Positions 55,792-64,000 of a stretch of DNA of 64,000 nucleotides are shown one piece after another. The position numbers and the translations under genes are program-made. The notes under the pieces were generated by a model. That model worked only from the letters and a program-made list of their open reading frames with translations. It ran no database searches and had not been told where the DNA came from. The DNA comes from an uncultured Pelagibacteraceae bacterium. Lineage in GTDB: Bacteria > Pseudomonadota > Alphaproteobacteria > Pelagibacterales > Pelagibacteraceae. How positions within the stretch are numbered: the stretch's first letter is position 1; the number at the start of each line of letters is the position of its first letter. The stretch is from assembly GCA_902517455.1 (NCBI GenBank), contig CABYCN010000002.1, positions 1 to 64,000 on the forward strand, given 5' to 3'.

Positions 55792-57359
55792 TGTTCAAAA
55801 GAATAATCACTTTGTTTAAACTTGGGAGAAAAGTAGCTCAATCAGATATACTTAATATTTCCTCACAATTTCATGAACCACCATTTTCATTAAAAATTAT
55901 ATTTAAGATTTTATCATTTTCTTTTTCAAAAAAAAAAAAAATAGACAAAGTTAAAGATGAAGGAGAGAGACTTTCTAGCTCGTTAGAGTCTATGGGAACT
56001 ACATTTATTAAACTAGGGCAATTTTTAGCAACACGACCTGACATTATTGGTGACCAACTTTCTAAAAAACTTGAAAATTTACAAGATAAACTTCCAGCTT
56101 TTTCACTTGTTCAGGCGAGAGAAATAATTAAAAAAGATCTAGGTGAAAAAACTTTTAACACTATAATTAATTTGAGTGAACCCGTAGCTGCAGCTTCTAT
56201 TGCACAAGTTCACAAAGCTCAAATTAACGATAATGGGACTTTAAAAGATGTGGCTATTAAAATATTACGCCCAAATATAAAAAAAATATTTAATGAAGAA
56301 ATAGATGCGATTATGCTTTTTGCTTTTTTGATCGAGTCGTTAATAAAAAAAACTAAAAGGCTTAAATTAGTCGAAGTAGTTTTTTTATTAAAGGAAATTA
56401 CAAATCTCGAAATGGACTTAAGGTTTGAGGCCGCAGCTGCAAATGAATATTCTGAAAATACTAAAAATGATGCTGGCTTTAGAGTCCCAAAAATTTATTG
56501 GAATTTTACCAGCGAAAATGTAATGACACTTGACTGGGTGGAGGGCATTTCTATCAGAGAAACAGAGGAACTTAAGAGAAGAGACTTCAATACTGAAAAA
56601 ATTTCTGAGGATATTATTCAAAATTTTTTACGGCATGCAGTGAGGGATGGATTCTTTCATGCAGATATGCATCAAGGCAATATATTTATAGATAACAATG
56701 GTCATATTGTACCAATTGACTTTGGTATTATGGGTAGATTAGATAAAATAAGTAAAAGATTTTTAGCTGAAATACTATTTGGTTTTATTCAAAGAGATTA
56801 TCGAAAAGTTGCTGAAGTACATTTGGTTGCTGGATTAGTTCCTAAAGAAGTTCCAATTGATGATTTAGCACAGGCTCTGAGGTCAATTGGTGAACCAATA
56901 TTCGGCCAAGCTGTAAAAGATATTTCAGGAGGAAAGTTATTAAAACAATTATTTGAAGTTACTGAAAAATTTAATATGCAAACTCAACCTCAGCTTTTGA
57001 TGTTACAAAAAACAATGGTAGTAGTAGAGGGAGTTGCTAGAAAGTTAAATCCAAATACTAATATTTGGACAACATCTAAACCTGTTCTTGAAAATTGGTT
57101 AAAAGAAACAAAAGATCCAATAAGAACTTTAAACGAGACTCTACAGAACACGTCTGAAGTAATTAAAAGATTACCAGAATTTCCTGAAATAATGGATAAA
57201 GCAAATCAAGCCCTCACATATTTAGCAAGTGGTCAAATTCCACAAAATTCCAATTCTTATACAGCTTTAAATGCCAAAAAATCTGAAATGACAGCTTTTA
57301 GAAATCAGTCAATTATTGGTTTATTAATCCTTGTAATTTTTGGTCTATTAGTATTTTAA
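55788..57359 (+). CDS. ubiB: Ubiquinone biosynthesis kinase-like UbiB (ABC1)
   Basis: MGTTFIKLGQFLATRPDI, EPVAAASIAQVHKA, FFHADMHQGNIFID, PIDFGIMGRL, C-terminal TM. Confidence 0.95.
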   Translation: MMFKRIITLFKLGRKVAQSDILNISSQFHEPPFSLKIIFKILSFSFSKKKKIDKVKDEGERLSSSLESMGTTFIKLGQFLATRPDIIGDQLSKKLENLQDKLPAFSLVQAREIIKKDLGEKTFNTIINLSEPVAAASIAQVHKAQINDNGTLKDVAIKILRPNIKKIFNEEIDAIMLFAFLIESLIKKTKRLKLVEVVFLLKEITNLEMDLRFEAAAANEYSENTKNDAGFRVPKIYWNFTSENVMTLDWVEGISIRETEELKRRDFNTEKISEDIIQNFLRHAVRDGFFHADMHQGNIFIDNNGHIVPIDFGIMGRLDKISKRFLAEILFGFIQRDYRKVAEVHLVAGLVPKEVPIDDLAQALRSIGEPIFGQAVKDISGGKLLKQLFEVTEKFNMQTQPQLLMLQKTMVVVEGVARKLNPNTNIWTTSKPVLENWLKETKDPIRTLNETLQNTSEVIKRLPEFPEIMDKANQALTYLASGQIPQNSNSYTALNAKKSEMTAFRNQSIIGLLILVIFGLLVF

Positions 57360-57367
57360 TTTAGGAG

Positions 57368-58573
57368 ATGAAAAACTTAAAAAATAAAAAAATTTTACTC
57401 ATTATTTGTGGTGGGGTATCTGCATACAAAAGTCTTGAATTAATTAGATTATTCAAAAAAAAAGATGCCGAAATAAAAACTATTTTAACTAAGAATGCGA
57501 AAGAATTTGTAACACCATTGTCAGTTGCTTCATTATCACAAGGAAAAGTTTATGATGATCTTTTTAATGTAGAAAATGAGTCAGAGATGGATCATATTGC
57601 ATTATCTAGATGGGCTGATGTAATAATTGTTTCTCCAGCTACAGCAAACACGATCTCTAAACTCAGCCAAGGCTCATCCGAAGACCTCGCTTCAACTGTA
57701 ATTCTAGCTTCAAATAAACCAGTATTTTTAGTACCAGCAATGAATGTTAGAATGTGGGAACATAAATCAACAAGAAACAATTTAGTAAAATTAAAAAGTT
57801 ATGGTTATAAAACTATTGGTCCAATTATAGGTGAAATGGCATGTGGAGAATATGGAGAAGGAAAAATGGCTGAACCCACTGATATTTTAAATGAAATTAA
57901 TATTTTTTTATTAAGTCAATCAAACAATAAGAAAATTAAAGTTTTAATAACTGCAGGACCAACAAATGAGTATTTAGATCCAGTCAGATTTATAACTAAT
58001 AAGTCAAGTGGGAAACAAGGCTATGAAATAGCAAATAGTTTATTAAAAAGAGGATTTGATACAACATTAATATCTGGTCCTACTAACCTTGATGTTGACA
58101 ACAAAATCAATCTAATAAAAGTAAATACTGCTGAAGAAATGTTTAAAGCGACCCAGAAAAATTTACCAATTGATATAGCTATTTTTTCTGCTGCCGTATC
58201 AGATTTCAAAATCATAAGAAAAAAAGAAAACAAAATTAAAAAACAAGAAAATCTAACAGTTAACCTGGAAAAAAATATTGATATATTAAACTATGTGTCA
58301 AATCATAATTTTATGAGGCCAAAATTAGTTATAGGTTTTGCAGCGGAAACTCAAGATTTAGATAGAAATGCAATTATGAAACTTACAAATAAAAATTGTG
58401 ATTGGATTATAGCTAATGATGTATCAAAAAAAGATAGGGGTTTTAACAGTGATTATAATGAAGTTACTATTCATTACAAAGATAAAAAAAAAACTAAAGA
58501 AGTACTTTCATTTAAAAAAAAGTCAGAAATATCTGAGGAAATTGTAGATAGAATTGTTGCTCAAATTAATTAA
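57368..58573 (+). CDS. coaBC: Phosphopantothenoylcysteine decarboxylase/synthetase
   Basis: CGGVSAYKSLELIR, PAMNVRMWEH, ACGEYGEGKMAEP, ITAGPTNEYLDPVRFITNKSSGKQGYEIA. Confidence 0.95.
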   Translation: MKNLKNKKILLIICGGVSAYKSLELIRLFKKKDAEIKTILTKNAKEFVTPLSVASLSQGKVYDDLFNVENESEMDHIALSRWADVIIVSPATANTISKLSQGSSEDLASTVILASNKPVFLVPAMNVRMWEHKSTRNNLVKLKSYGYKTIGPIIGEMACGEYGEGKMAEPTDILNEINIFLLSQSNNKKIKVLITAGPTNEYLDPVRFITNKSSGKQGYEIANSLLKRGFDTTLISGPTNLDVDNKINLIKVNTAEEMFKATQKNLPIDIAIFSAAVSDFKIIRKKENKIKKQENLTVNLEKNIDILNYVSNHNFMRPKLVIGFAAETQDLDRNAIMKLTNKNCDWIIANDVSKKDRGFNSDYNEVTIHYKDKKKTKEVLSFKKKSEISEEIVDRIVAQIN

Positions 58574-59010
58574 TGGCTAAAGTACTAATAAAAAAGTTAA
58601 ATCCAGCAGTAAAACTACCTGTCTACAAAACCAGTGGTGCTTCTGGTATGGATTTAATGGCATTTATTAAAGAACCCATAAATATAAAACCAAAAACATC
58701 CTCTTTAATTCCTACAGGATTATCAGTAGCATTTTCTTTAGGTTATGAAATACAAATTAGACCTAGATCTGGCTTAGCAGCAAAAAACAATATAAGCGTT
58801 TTAAATACACCTGGAACTATTGATAGTGATTATAGAGGTGAAATAAAAGTTATTATCTTTAATCATGGAAATGATAGTTTTGTAATTAAAAATGGTGACC
58901 GTATTGCTCAGATAGTATTATCTCCTATAATTAAGATGGAATTAGAAGAAACAAATGAATTACCAAAAACAATAAGGGGAGAAAGGGGGTTTGGTTCTAC
59001 GGGTAAATGA
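58573..59010 (+). CDS. dut: dUTP diphosphatase
   Basis: SGASGMDLMAF, IRPRSGLAAKNNI, GTIDSDYRGEI, NGDRIAQIVL, RGERGFGSTGK. Confidence 0.97.
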   Translation: MAKVLIKKLNPAVKLPVYKTSGASGMDLMAFIKEPINIKPKTSSLIPTGLSVAFSLGYEIQIRPRSGLAAKNNISVLNTPGTIDSDYRGEIKVIIFNHGNDSFVIKNGDRIAQIVLSPIIKMELEETNELPKTIRGERGFGSTGK

Positions 59011-59753
59011 ATTCAAAATTAAATAAAATTCAAATTAAAAGGTTTTCTAGACAAATTATATTAAGAAATATTGGTATCCAGGGCCAAAAAAGAATTATTC
59101 AATCTAAAGTACTTATAGTCGGTATGGGAGGCCTAGGTTGTCCTGTTGCAGAATTTTTAACAAGGGCAGGGATTGGCTCTTTAGGAATAATAGACTCAGA
59201 CAAAGTTGATTTATCAAATATTCATCGTCAAAGCCTTTATAACATCGATGATTTAAATAAATCTAAAGTAACTATTGCTAAAAAAAAATTAAATAAAATT
59301 AACCCCAAAACAAAAATAATCTCTTATAAATTAAGACTTAAAGATAATAATTATAAAAAAATTATTAGAAAGTATGATTACGTTATTGATGGTTCTGATA
59401 ACTTTAAAACCAAATTCCTACTAAATGATTTTTGTAAATTGTCCAAGAAATTTCTTGTTGCTGGAGCTATCAGTAAGTTTAATGGGCACGTTTTTACATT
59501 TGATTTTAAAAATAAAAAAACCCCCTGCATAAGATCTTTTTTTCAAGAAAAAGAGATTTCAGACGACATTCTGAATTGTGAGTACGAAGGAATTTTAGGA
59601 ACGGTTGCAGGTATTATAGGTACTATTCAGGCGAATGAAATTTTAAAAAGAATTTTAAATATTGGTAAAAGTCTCAACGGTTATATTTTGATTATAGATT
59701 TTTTAAATTTAGATTTTAGAAAAGTAAAACTAAAAAAATTGAAAAATGTTTAA
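59007..59753 (+). CDS. ThiF/MoeB family adenylyltransferase
   Basis: FSRQIILRNIGIQGQKRI, GMGGLGCPVAEFLTRAGIG, NIHRQSLY, DGSDNFKTKFLLND. Confidence 0.92.
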   Translation: MNSKLNKIQIKRFSRQIILRNIGIQGQKRIIQSKVLIVGMGGLGCPVAEFLTRAGIGSLGIIDSDKVDLSNIHRQSLYNIDDLNKSKVTIAKKKLNKINPKTKIISYKLRLKDNNYKKIIRKYDYVIDGSDNFKTKFLLNDFCKLSKKFLVAGAISKFNGHVFTFDFKNKKTPCIRSFFQEKEISDDILNCEYEGILGTVAGIIGTIQANEILKRILNIGKSLNGYILIIDFLNLDFRKVKLKKLKNV

Positions 59754-60204
59754 AAAATTTTATTTTAAAAATATTTTGGTAATTTTGTTTTTTCTATTTT
59801 TTACCTCTGCTACTTTGGCTGATGATATTTTTTTATCTTTAAAAAAAGATAAAGTAAATGTCAGATATGGACCAAGCTTTGAGTCACCCATAAAATTTGT
59901 TTATAGAAAGATCAATTTACCCATAAAGCAAATAGATAAAAAAGAAAATTTCAGAAGAATTATAGATCTCAAAAATAATAGCGGGTGGATTCACATATCC
60001 CAATTAAAAAAAACAAATTCATTGATTGCTCTAAAAGACAAAACTTTATTTAAAAAACCAAGTAATTTATCACAACCAATAGCTAAAATAAAAACTGGAA
60101 GAGTTTTAATTGTAAAAAAATGTGATCGCGATTGGTGTAAAATTCTATCAGGAAGATTTAAAGGGTGGATTGATAAAAAAAATCTTTGGGGAAATATAAA
60201 ATAA
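59746..60204 (+). CDS. SH3-like domain secreted protein
   Basis: Signal peptide; KVNVRYGPSFESPIKFVYRK...GWIHISQL, CDRDWCKILSGRFKGWIDKKNLWG. Confidence 0.85.
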   Translation: MFKKFYFKNILVILFFLFFTSATLADDIFLSLKKDKVNVRYGPSFESPIKFVYRKINLPIKQIDKKENFRRIIDLKNNSGWIHISQLKKTNSLIALKDKTLFKKPSNLSQPIAKIKTGRVLIVKKCDRDWCKILSGRFKGWIDKKNLWGNIK

Positions 60205-60213
60205 AGTTTTATT

Positions 60214-60237
60214 AAAATAATTTGATCTAATTATTTT
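60214..60237. terminator. Convergent low-GC terminator
   Basis: AAAATAATT-TGATCT-AATTATTTT perfect inverted repeat followed by T-run, between convergent genes. Confidence 0.55.
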
Positions 60238-60470
60238 TTTATTTTACTGGCCCACCATTTATCTAAAATAAAGTACCATATTGAGTTAGCTATTGGTTCA
60301 ACAATCGCGTCCGTTAATGCTACAGCAAAAGACACATCGGCAACAAGCATCAAAACAGTAATAGCAATAGCAAAATGCCCTATTGTGTAAACAATTGTTC
60401 TTAATATCGAACCTTTGTTATTTTTATATATGCTACCAGCAGCGTTAAAAATACCATTTGTGAACTCCAT
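60231..60470 (-). CDS. DUF2061 membrane protein
   Basis: RTIVYTIGHFAIAITVLMLVADVSFAVALTDAIVEPIANSIWYFILDKWW. Confidence 0.8.
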   Translation of the reverse strand: MEFTNGIFNAAGSIYKNNKGSILRTIVYTIGHFAIAITVLMLVADVSFAVALTDAIVEPIANSIWYFILDKWWASKIKK

Positions 60471-61066
60471 TAATTTTTAAAAGGACTTTCTAGAACGCAC
60501 GCTACTAGGTGAATTCTTGCCTGTTCCCCCCCGTTAAAAAAATTGTGATATTTGGTGTTGTTTGTTATCCAAACTTTTCCATTAGCAGGAAGATGTTTAG
60601 CAACATTTTCGATTACCATAGAACAACCTTTGTTTGTTATAATTGGTATATGTAATCTACATTCAGGATCTTTATGCCAGCTGAGAGTTGATCTTGGTTC
60701 TTTCAATAAAAGTCTTACTCTTCCTAATTTGTACCTCTCTCTTAATTTTTCGAAAACTTCTTTAAAATAAGTTTTTTCAAATTCAGGAACCAATTGAGTA
60801 TATTTTGATTCATCTATATCAACATCCCTTGAAACTTCTTTGCCAGTTTCATCAGCTATTGTCCAATATTTTCCTCTTACATTATTACCTTTAATAGAGC
60901 TTTCATCATTAGGAATTTGGTTTATTGGTATTGCACCAAAATGAGTAATTCCTAGCGAGTTGAAATTTTTATTTTTCAATATCTTATCTAAATCTTCTCT
61001 TAGTTTTGAAATATCAAAATTTAAATTAGGTACTTCATAAAAATCTTTGAAGATTGTTGCTGCCAT
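60470..61066 (-). CDS. Aspartyl/asparaginyl beta-hydroxylase-like dioxygenase
   Basis: SWHKDPECRLHIPIITNKGCSMVIE and YHNFFNGGEQARIHLVACV. Confidence 0.7.
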   Translation of the reverse strand: MAATIFKDFYEVPNLNFDISKLREDLDKILKNKNFNSLGITHFGAIPINQIPNDESSIKGNNVRGKYWTIADETGKEVSRDVDIDESKYTQLVPEFEKTYFKEVFEKLRERYKLGRVRLLLKEPRSTLSWHKDPECRLHIPIITNKGCSMVIENVAKHLPANGKVWITNNTKYHNFFNGGEQARIHLVACVLESPFKN

Positions 61067-61087
61067 ATTTTTAATGTTTAATTCACG

Positions 61088-63325
61088 TTAGTTTAATCTT
61101 AAATCAAATCTATCTGCATTCATAACTTTTACCCAGGCTTTCACAAAGTCATTGATAAATTTTTCCTTAGAGTCTTCACACGCATAAACTTCAGCTAAAG
61201 CTCTTAGTTGTGAATTTGAACCAAATATAAGATCCACTCGTGTACCTTTCCACTTTGTTTTCTTAGTTTTTCTATCAATTCCAATAAATACTTGTTCAGA
61301 TTTATCTACCTCTTTCCATGTTGTATTCATATCTAATAAGTTGGTAAAATAATCATTAGTAAGTGCACCAGGCTTTTTAGTAAATACTCCATGAATTGAA
61401 CTATCAAAGTTTGTATCTAATACACGCATACCACCAATTAAAACAGTCATTTCTGGAGCCGTAAGACCCATTAATTGAGCTTTGTCAATAAGCTTTTCTT
61501 CAGCGGATACAATCGATTTATCACCATTAAGATAATTTCTAAAACCATCTGCTTGGGGTTCTAGTAATCCAAATGAGTTCACATCAGTCTGATCTTGTCT
61601 AGCGTCTCCTCTTCCTGGTGAGAAAGGAACTTTTATTGTATGACCACCTTTTTTAGCAGCCATTTCAACTCCTACTCCTCCGGCTAATACAATCAAATCA
61701 GCCATTGAAACACTCTTTTTTTTACCATCAAATTGCTTTTTAATTTTTTTTAAAGCTGAAATAATCTTTGAAAGCTTAGATGGATTATTAACTTTCCAAT
61801 TCTTCTGCGGCTCTAACATTATTCTTGCACCATTGGCTCCGCCTCTTTTATCTGACCCTCTAAATGTTGAAGCTGATGCCCAAGCAGTAGATACTAATTC
61901 AGAAACTGATATCTTTGATTTTGATATTTTTGATTTTAAATTGTTAATATCTTTCGATTTTAATTTATACTTTGATTTATCAATTGGATCTTGCCAAATT
62001 AATTGTTCTTTTGGAACATCGCTACCAAGGTAACATACTCTTGGTCCCATATCCCTGTGTGTTAATTTAAACCAAGCCCTAGCAAAAGCATCATGAAACT
62101 CTTTTGGATTTTTATGAAAATGCTTTGTAATAGGTCCATAGCTTGGATCAACTTTCATTGAAATATCAGTTGTTTGCATCATAGGAGGATGAAGAACATT
62201 TTTGTTATGTGCATCAGGGACCATTTTTATCTTTTGACCATTTTTCTTAGGTGTCCACTGATGAGCGCCTGCAGGACTTTTAGTTAGCTCCCATTCGTGA
62301 TCGTATAGACAATCTAAATAACCCATATCCCATTGAATTGGATTCTGTGTCCATGCACCTTCTATACCACTACTAATTGTATCAACACCTTTTCCAGATT
62401 TGTATCCACTATTCCATCCAGTTGATTGATCTTGAATTCTTGAAGCTTCAGGATCAGGACCTTTGTGTGACTCGGGTGCTGCTCCATGTGATTTTCCAAA
62501 TGTATGTCCACCTGCAACTAACGCAGCTGTTTCATAATCATTCATTGCCATTCTACCAAATGTTTCCCTAATATCATGTGCAGCAAGTTTTGGATCAGGG
62601 TTGGCATCAGGACCTTGAGGGTTTACATATATTAAACCCATGTGTGAAGCACCGAGTGGTTGTTCTAAATCTCTCTTTTTAGTATATCTTTCAACACCCA
62701 ACATTTCTTTTTCTGATCCCCAATAAATATCATCTTCTGGTTCCCAAATATCTGTTCTGCCAGCACCAAAGCCAAATGTTCTAAATCCCATTGAGTCTAA
62801 GGCAACGTTTCCAACAAGAATAAATAAATCTGCCCAAGAAATCTTATTTCCATATTTTTTTTTAATTGGCCATAAAAGCAATCTTGCTTTATCTAGGTTA
62901 ACATTGTCTGGCCAAGAATTAAGCGGTGCAAATCTTTGATTTCCTGTTCCAGCTCCACCTCTGCCATCACCAGTCCTGTATGTACCTGCCGCGTGCCAAG
63001 CTAATCTTATGAATAGAGGTCCATAATGACCATAATCAGCAGGCCACCACTCTTGAGAGTTTGTCATTAATTTTTTTAAATCTTTTTTAAGAGCCTTATA
63101 ATTAAGTTTTTTAAATTCTTTAGCGTAATTAAATTTTTTATCCATTGGATTTGATAAATTTGAGTGTTGACTAAGTATTTTGAGATTTAAACTATTCGGC
63201 CAAAAATCTCTTACTGATTGACCTCTTCCTGCAGAAAATTTTGCGGGTGTCCCTGATCCAGTGAAAGGACACTTGTTAAGTTGATTTGTTGTAAAAGATT
63301 TATTTTTAAAATTTTCAGTACTCAT
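61088..63325 (-). CDS. katG: Catalase-peroxidase
   Basis: [50 protein letters not shown], duplicated C-terminal domain. Confidence 0.97.
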   Translation of the reverse strand: MSTENFKNKSFTTNQLNKCPFTGSGTPAKFSAGRGQSVRDFWPNSLNLKILSQHSNLSNPMDKKFNYAKEFKKLNYKALKKDLKKLMTNSQEWWPADYGHYGPLFIRLAWHAAGTYRTGDGRGGAGTGNQRFAPLNSWPDNVNLDKARLLLWPIKKKYGNKISWADLFILVGNVALDSMGFRTFGFGAGRTDIWEPEDDIYWGSEKEMLGVERYTKKRDLEQPLGASHMGLIYVNPQGPDANPDPKLAAHDIRETFGRMAMNDYETAALVAGGHTFGKSHGAAPESHKGPDPEASRIQDQSTGWNSGYKSGKGVDTISSGIEGAWTQNPIQWDMGYLDCLYDHEWELTKSPAGAHQWTPKKNGQKIKMVPDAHNKNVLHPPMMQTTDISMKVDPSYGPITKHFHKNPKEFHDAFARAWFKLTHRDMGPRVCYLGSDVPKEQLIWQDPIDKSKYKLKSKDINNLKSKISKSKISVSELVSTAWASASTFRGSDKRGGANGARIMLEPQKNWKVNNPSKLSKIISALKKIKKQFDGKKKSVSMADLIVLAGGVGVEMAAKKGGHTIKVPFSPGRGDARQDQTDVNSFGLLEPQADGFRNYLNGDKSIVSAEEKLIDKAQLMGLTAPEMTVLIGGMRVLDTNFDSSIHGVFTKKPGALTNDYFTNLLDMNTTWKEVDKSEQVFIGIDRKTKKTKWKGTRVDLIFGSNSQLRALAEVYACEDSKEKFINDFVKAWVKVMNADRFDLRLN

Positions 63326-63360
63326 TTAATTTCCTATATGTAATTTTAAGATATTAGCAG

Positions 63361-63377
63361 TTTATAATGATTCTAAA
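63361..63377. promoter_or_regulatory. Candidate Irr (ICE-type) operator upstream of katG
   Basis: TTTATAATGATTCTAAA, one mismatch from the palindrome TTTAGAA-N3-TTCTAAA, starting 36 nt upstream of the katG start codon. Confidence 0.55.
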
Positions 63378-63434
63378 AAAGTGTCAATTGGTTTAAAATG
63401 ACGCTAAATTGATTAAAAGGTCAATCCTCTAGTT

Positions 63435-63818
63435 TTACAAGAACTTCAACTGATTTAATCTTTTTTCCGTTAATTTTTTTAAAATATTGATGGGTCCTAC
63501 ATCTGAGTTTTCTAAATCAATTAACTTTTCTTCTTTTAAGTCATAAAAATGATGATGATCAGTAACGTTTGTGTCAAAATAAGTTTCACTAGAATTGATT
63601 GGTATTTGTTTAAGATATCCTTTTTTTTCAAAAGCATGTACCGTGTTATATACTGTAGCTAATGATATCTTGCTGCTTGTATGATTTTTAATTTTTTGTT
63701 CTAATTCATTAATTGTAAAATGAAATGTTTTTTCTCTATTGAATAAAACTTCACATATCTGAAGTCTTTGTTTTGTGGGTCTTAATCCAGATTTTCTTAA
63801 TTTTTCGATATATTTCAC
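63435..63818 (-). CDS. irr: Irr-type Fur family transcriptional regulator
   Basis: LRKSGLRPTKQRLQICEVLF, ISLATVYNTVHAFEKKGYLKQI, TYFDTNVTDHHHFYDLKEEKLIDLE; HHH present, no CxxC pairs. Confidence 0.88.
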   Translation of the reverse strand: MKYIEKLRKSGLRPTKQRLQICEVLFNREKTFHFTINELEQKIKNHTSSKISLATVYNTVHAFEKKGYLKQIPINSSETYFDTNVTDHHHFYDLKEEKLIDLENSDVGPINILKKLTEKRLNQLKFL

Positions 63819-63837
63819 TATTTAATTTAAATTGTTA

Positions 63838-63854
63838 GTTAAAATTATTCTAAA
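63838..63854. promoter_or_regulatory. Candidate second ICE-like operator in the irr-fabA intergenic region
   Basis: GTTAAAATTATTCTAAA; right half-site ATTCTAAA identical to the katG site, left half degenerate. Confidence 0.4.
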
Positions 63855-63913
63855 GTACTATTATAGTTATATTATATATTAACAAAATCAAGTAAATAAA
63901 GGTACCTGATTTT

Positions 63914-64000
63914 ATGAAAAAAAACTCTTACTCATATGATGAGCTAATTAGTTGCGGTAACGGTAAATTATTTGGCCCAGGTAATGCTAAATTACCTCTT
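63914..64000 (+). CDS. fabA: 3-hydroxydecanoyl-ACP dehydratase FabA (partial, runs off window)
   Basis: [29 protein letters not shown] matches the FabA N-terminus. Confidence 0.88.
   Translation, partial: MKKNSYSYDELISCGNGKLFGPGNAKLPL

Overview
AT-rich bacterial chromosome segment. Gene content and order (irr-fabA junction, cobS/cobT, coaBC-dut, ubiE-ubiB, argH-lptM-lysA, infC-rpmI-rplT-pheST) and very low GC suggest an alphaproteobacterium of the SAR11/Pelagibacterales type; this is an inference that was not tested phylogenetically. Coding density is high and most genes are housekeeping. No CRISPR array, prophage, transposase or rRNA was seen. There are three tRNAs: Ser-GGA, Arg-ACG and Leu-CAA. 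A small accessory cluster of surface-polysaccharide-type genes (about 7.2-12.3 kb) lies between gyrB and lepA around tRNA-Ser. The most interesting observations are: (1) an unusual pyruvate dehydrogenase in which the lipoyl domain is fused to the N-terminus of a homodimeric-type E1 (AceE) while the adjacent E2 has none; (2) an unannotated 25-aa Lys/Arg/Ala-only peptide gene (MPKRRKKAKKAKKKAKKKAKKRRRR) with its own Shine-Dalgarno-like site, a 5' hairpin and a terminator; (3) a possible pseudoknotted leader RNA in front of a Suv3-like helicase; (4) Irr/ICE-like operators in front of katG and irr; (5) a probable degraded gene remnant abutting tRNA-Ser.
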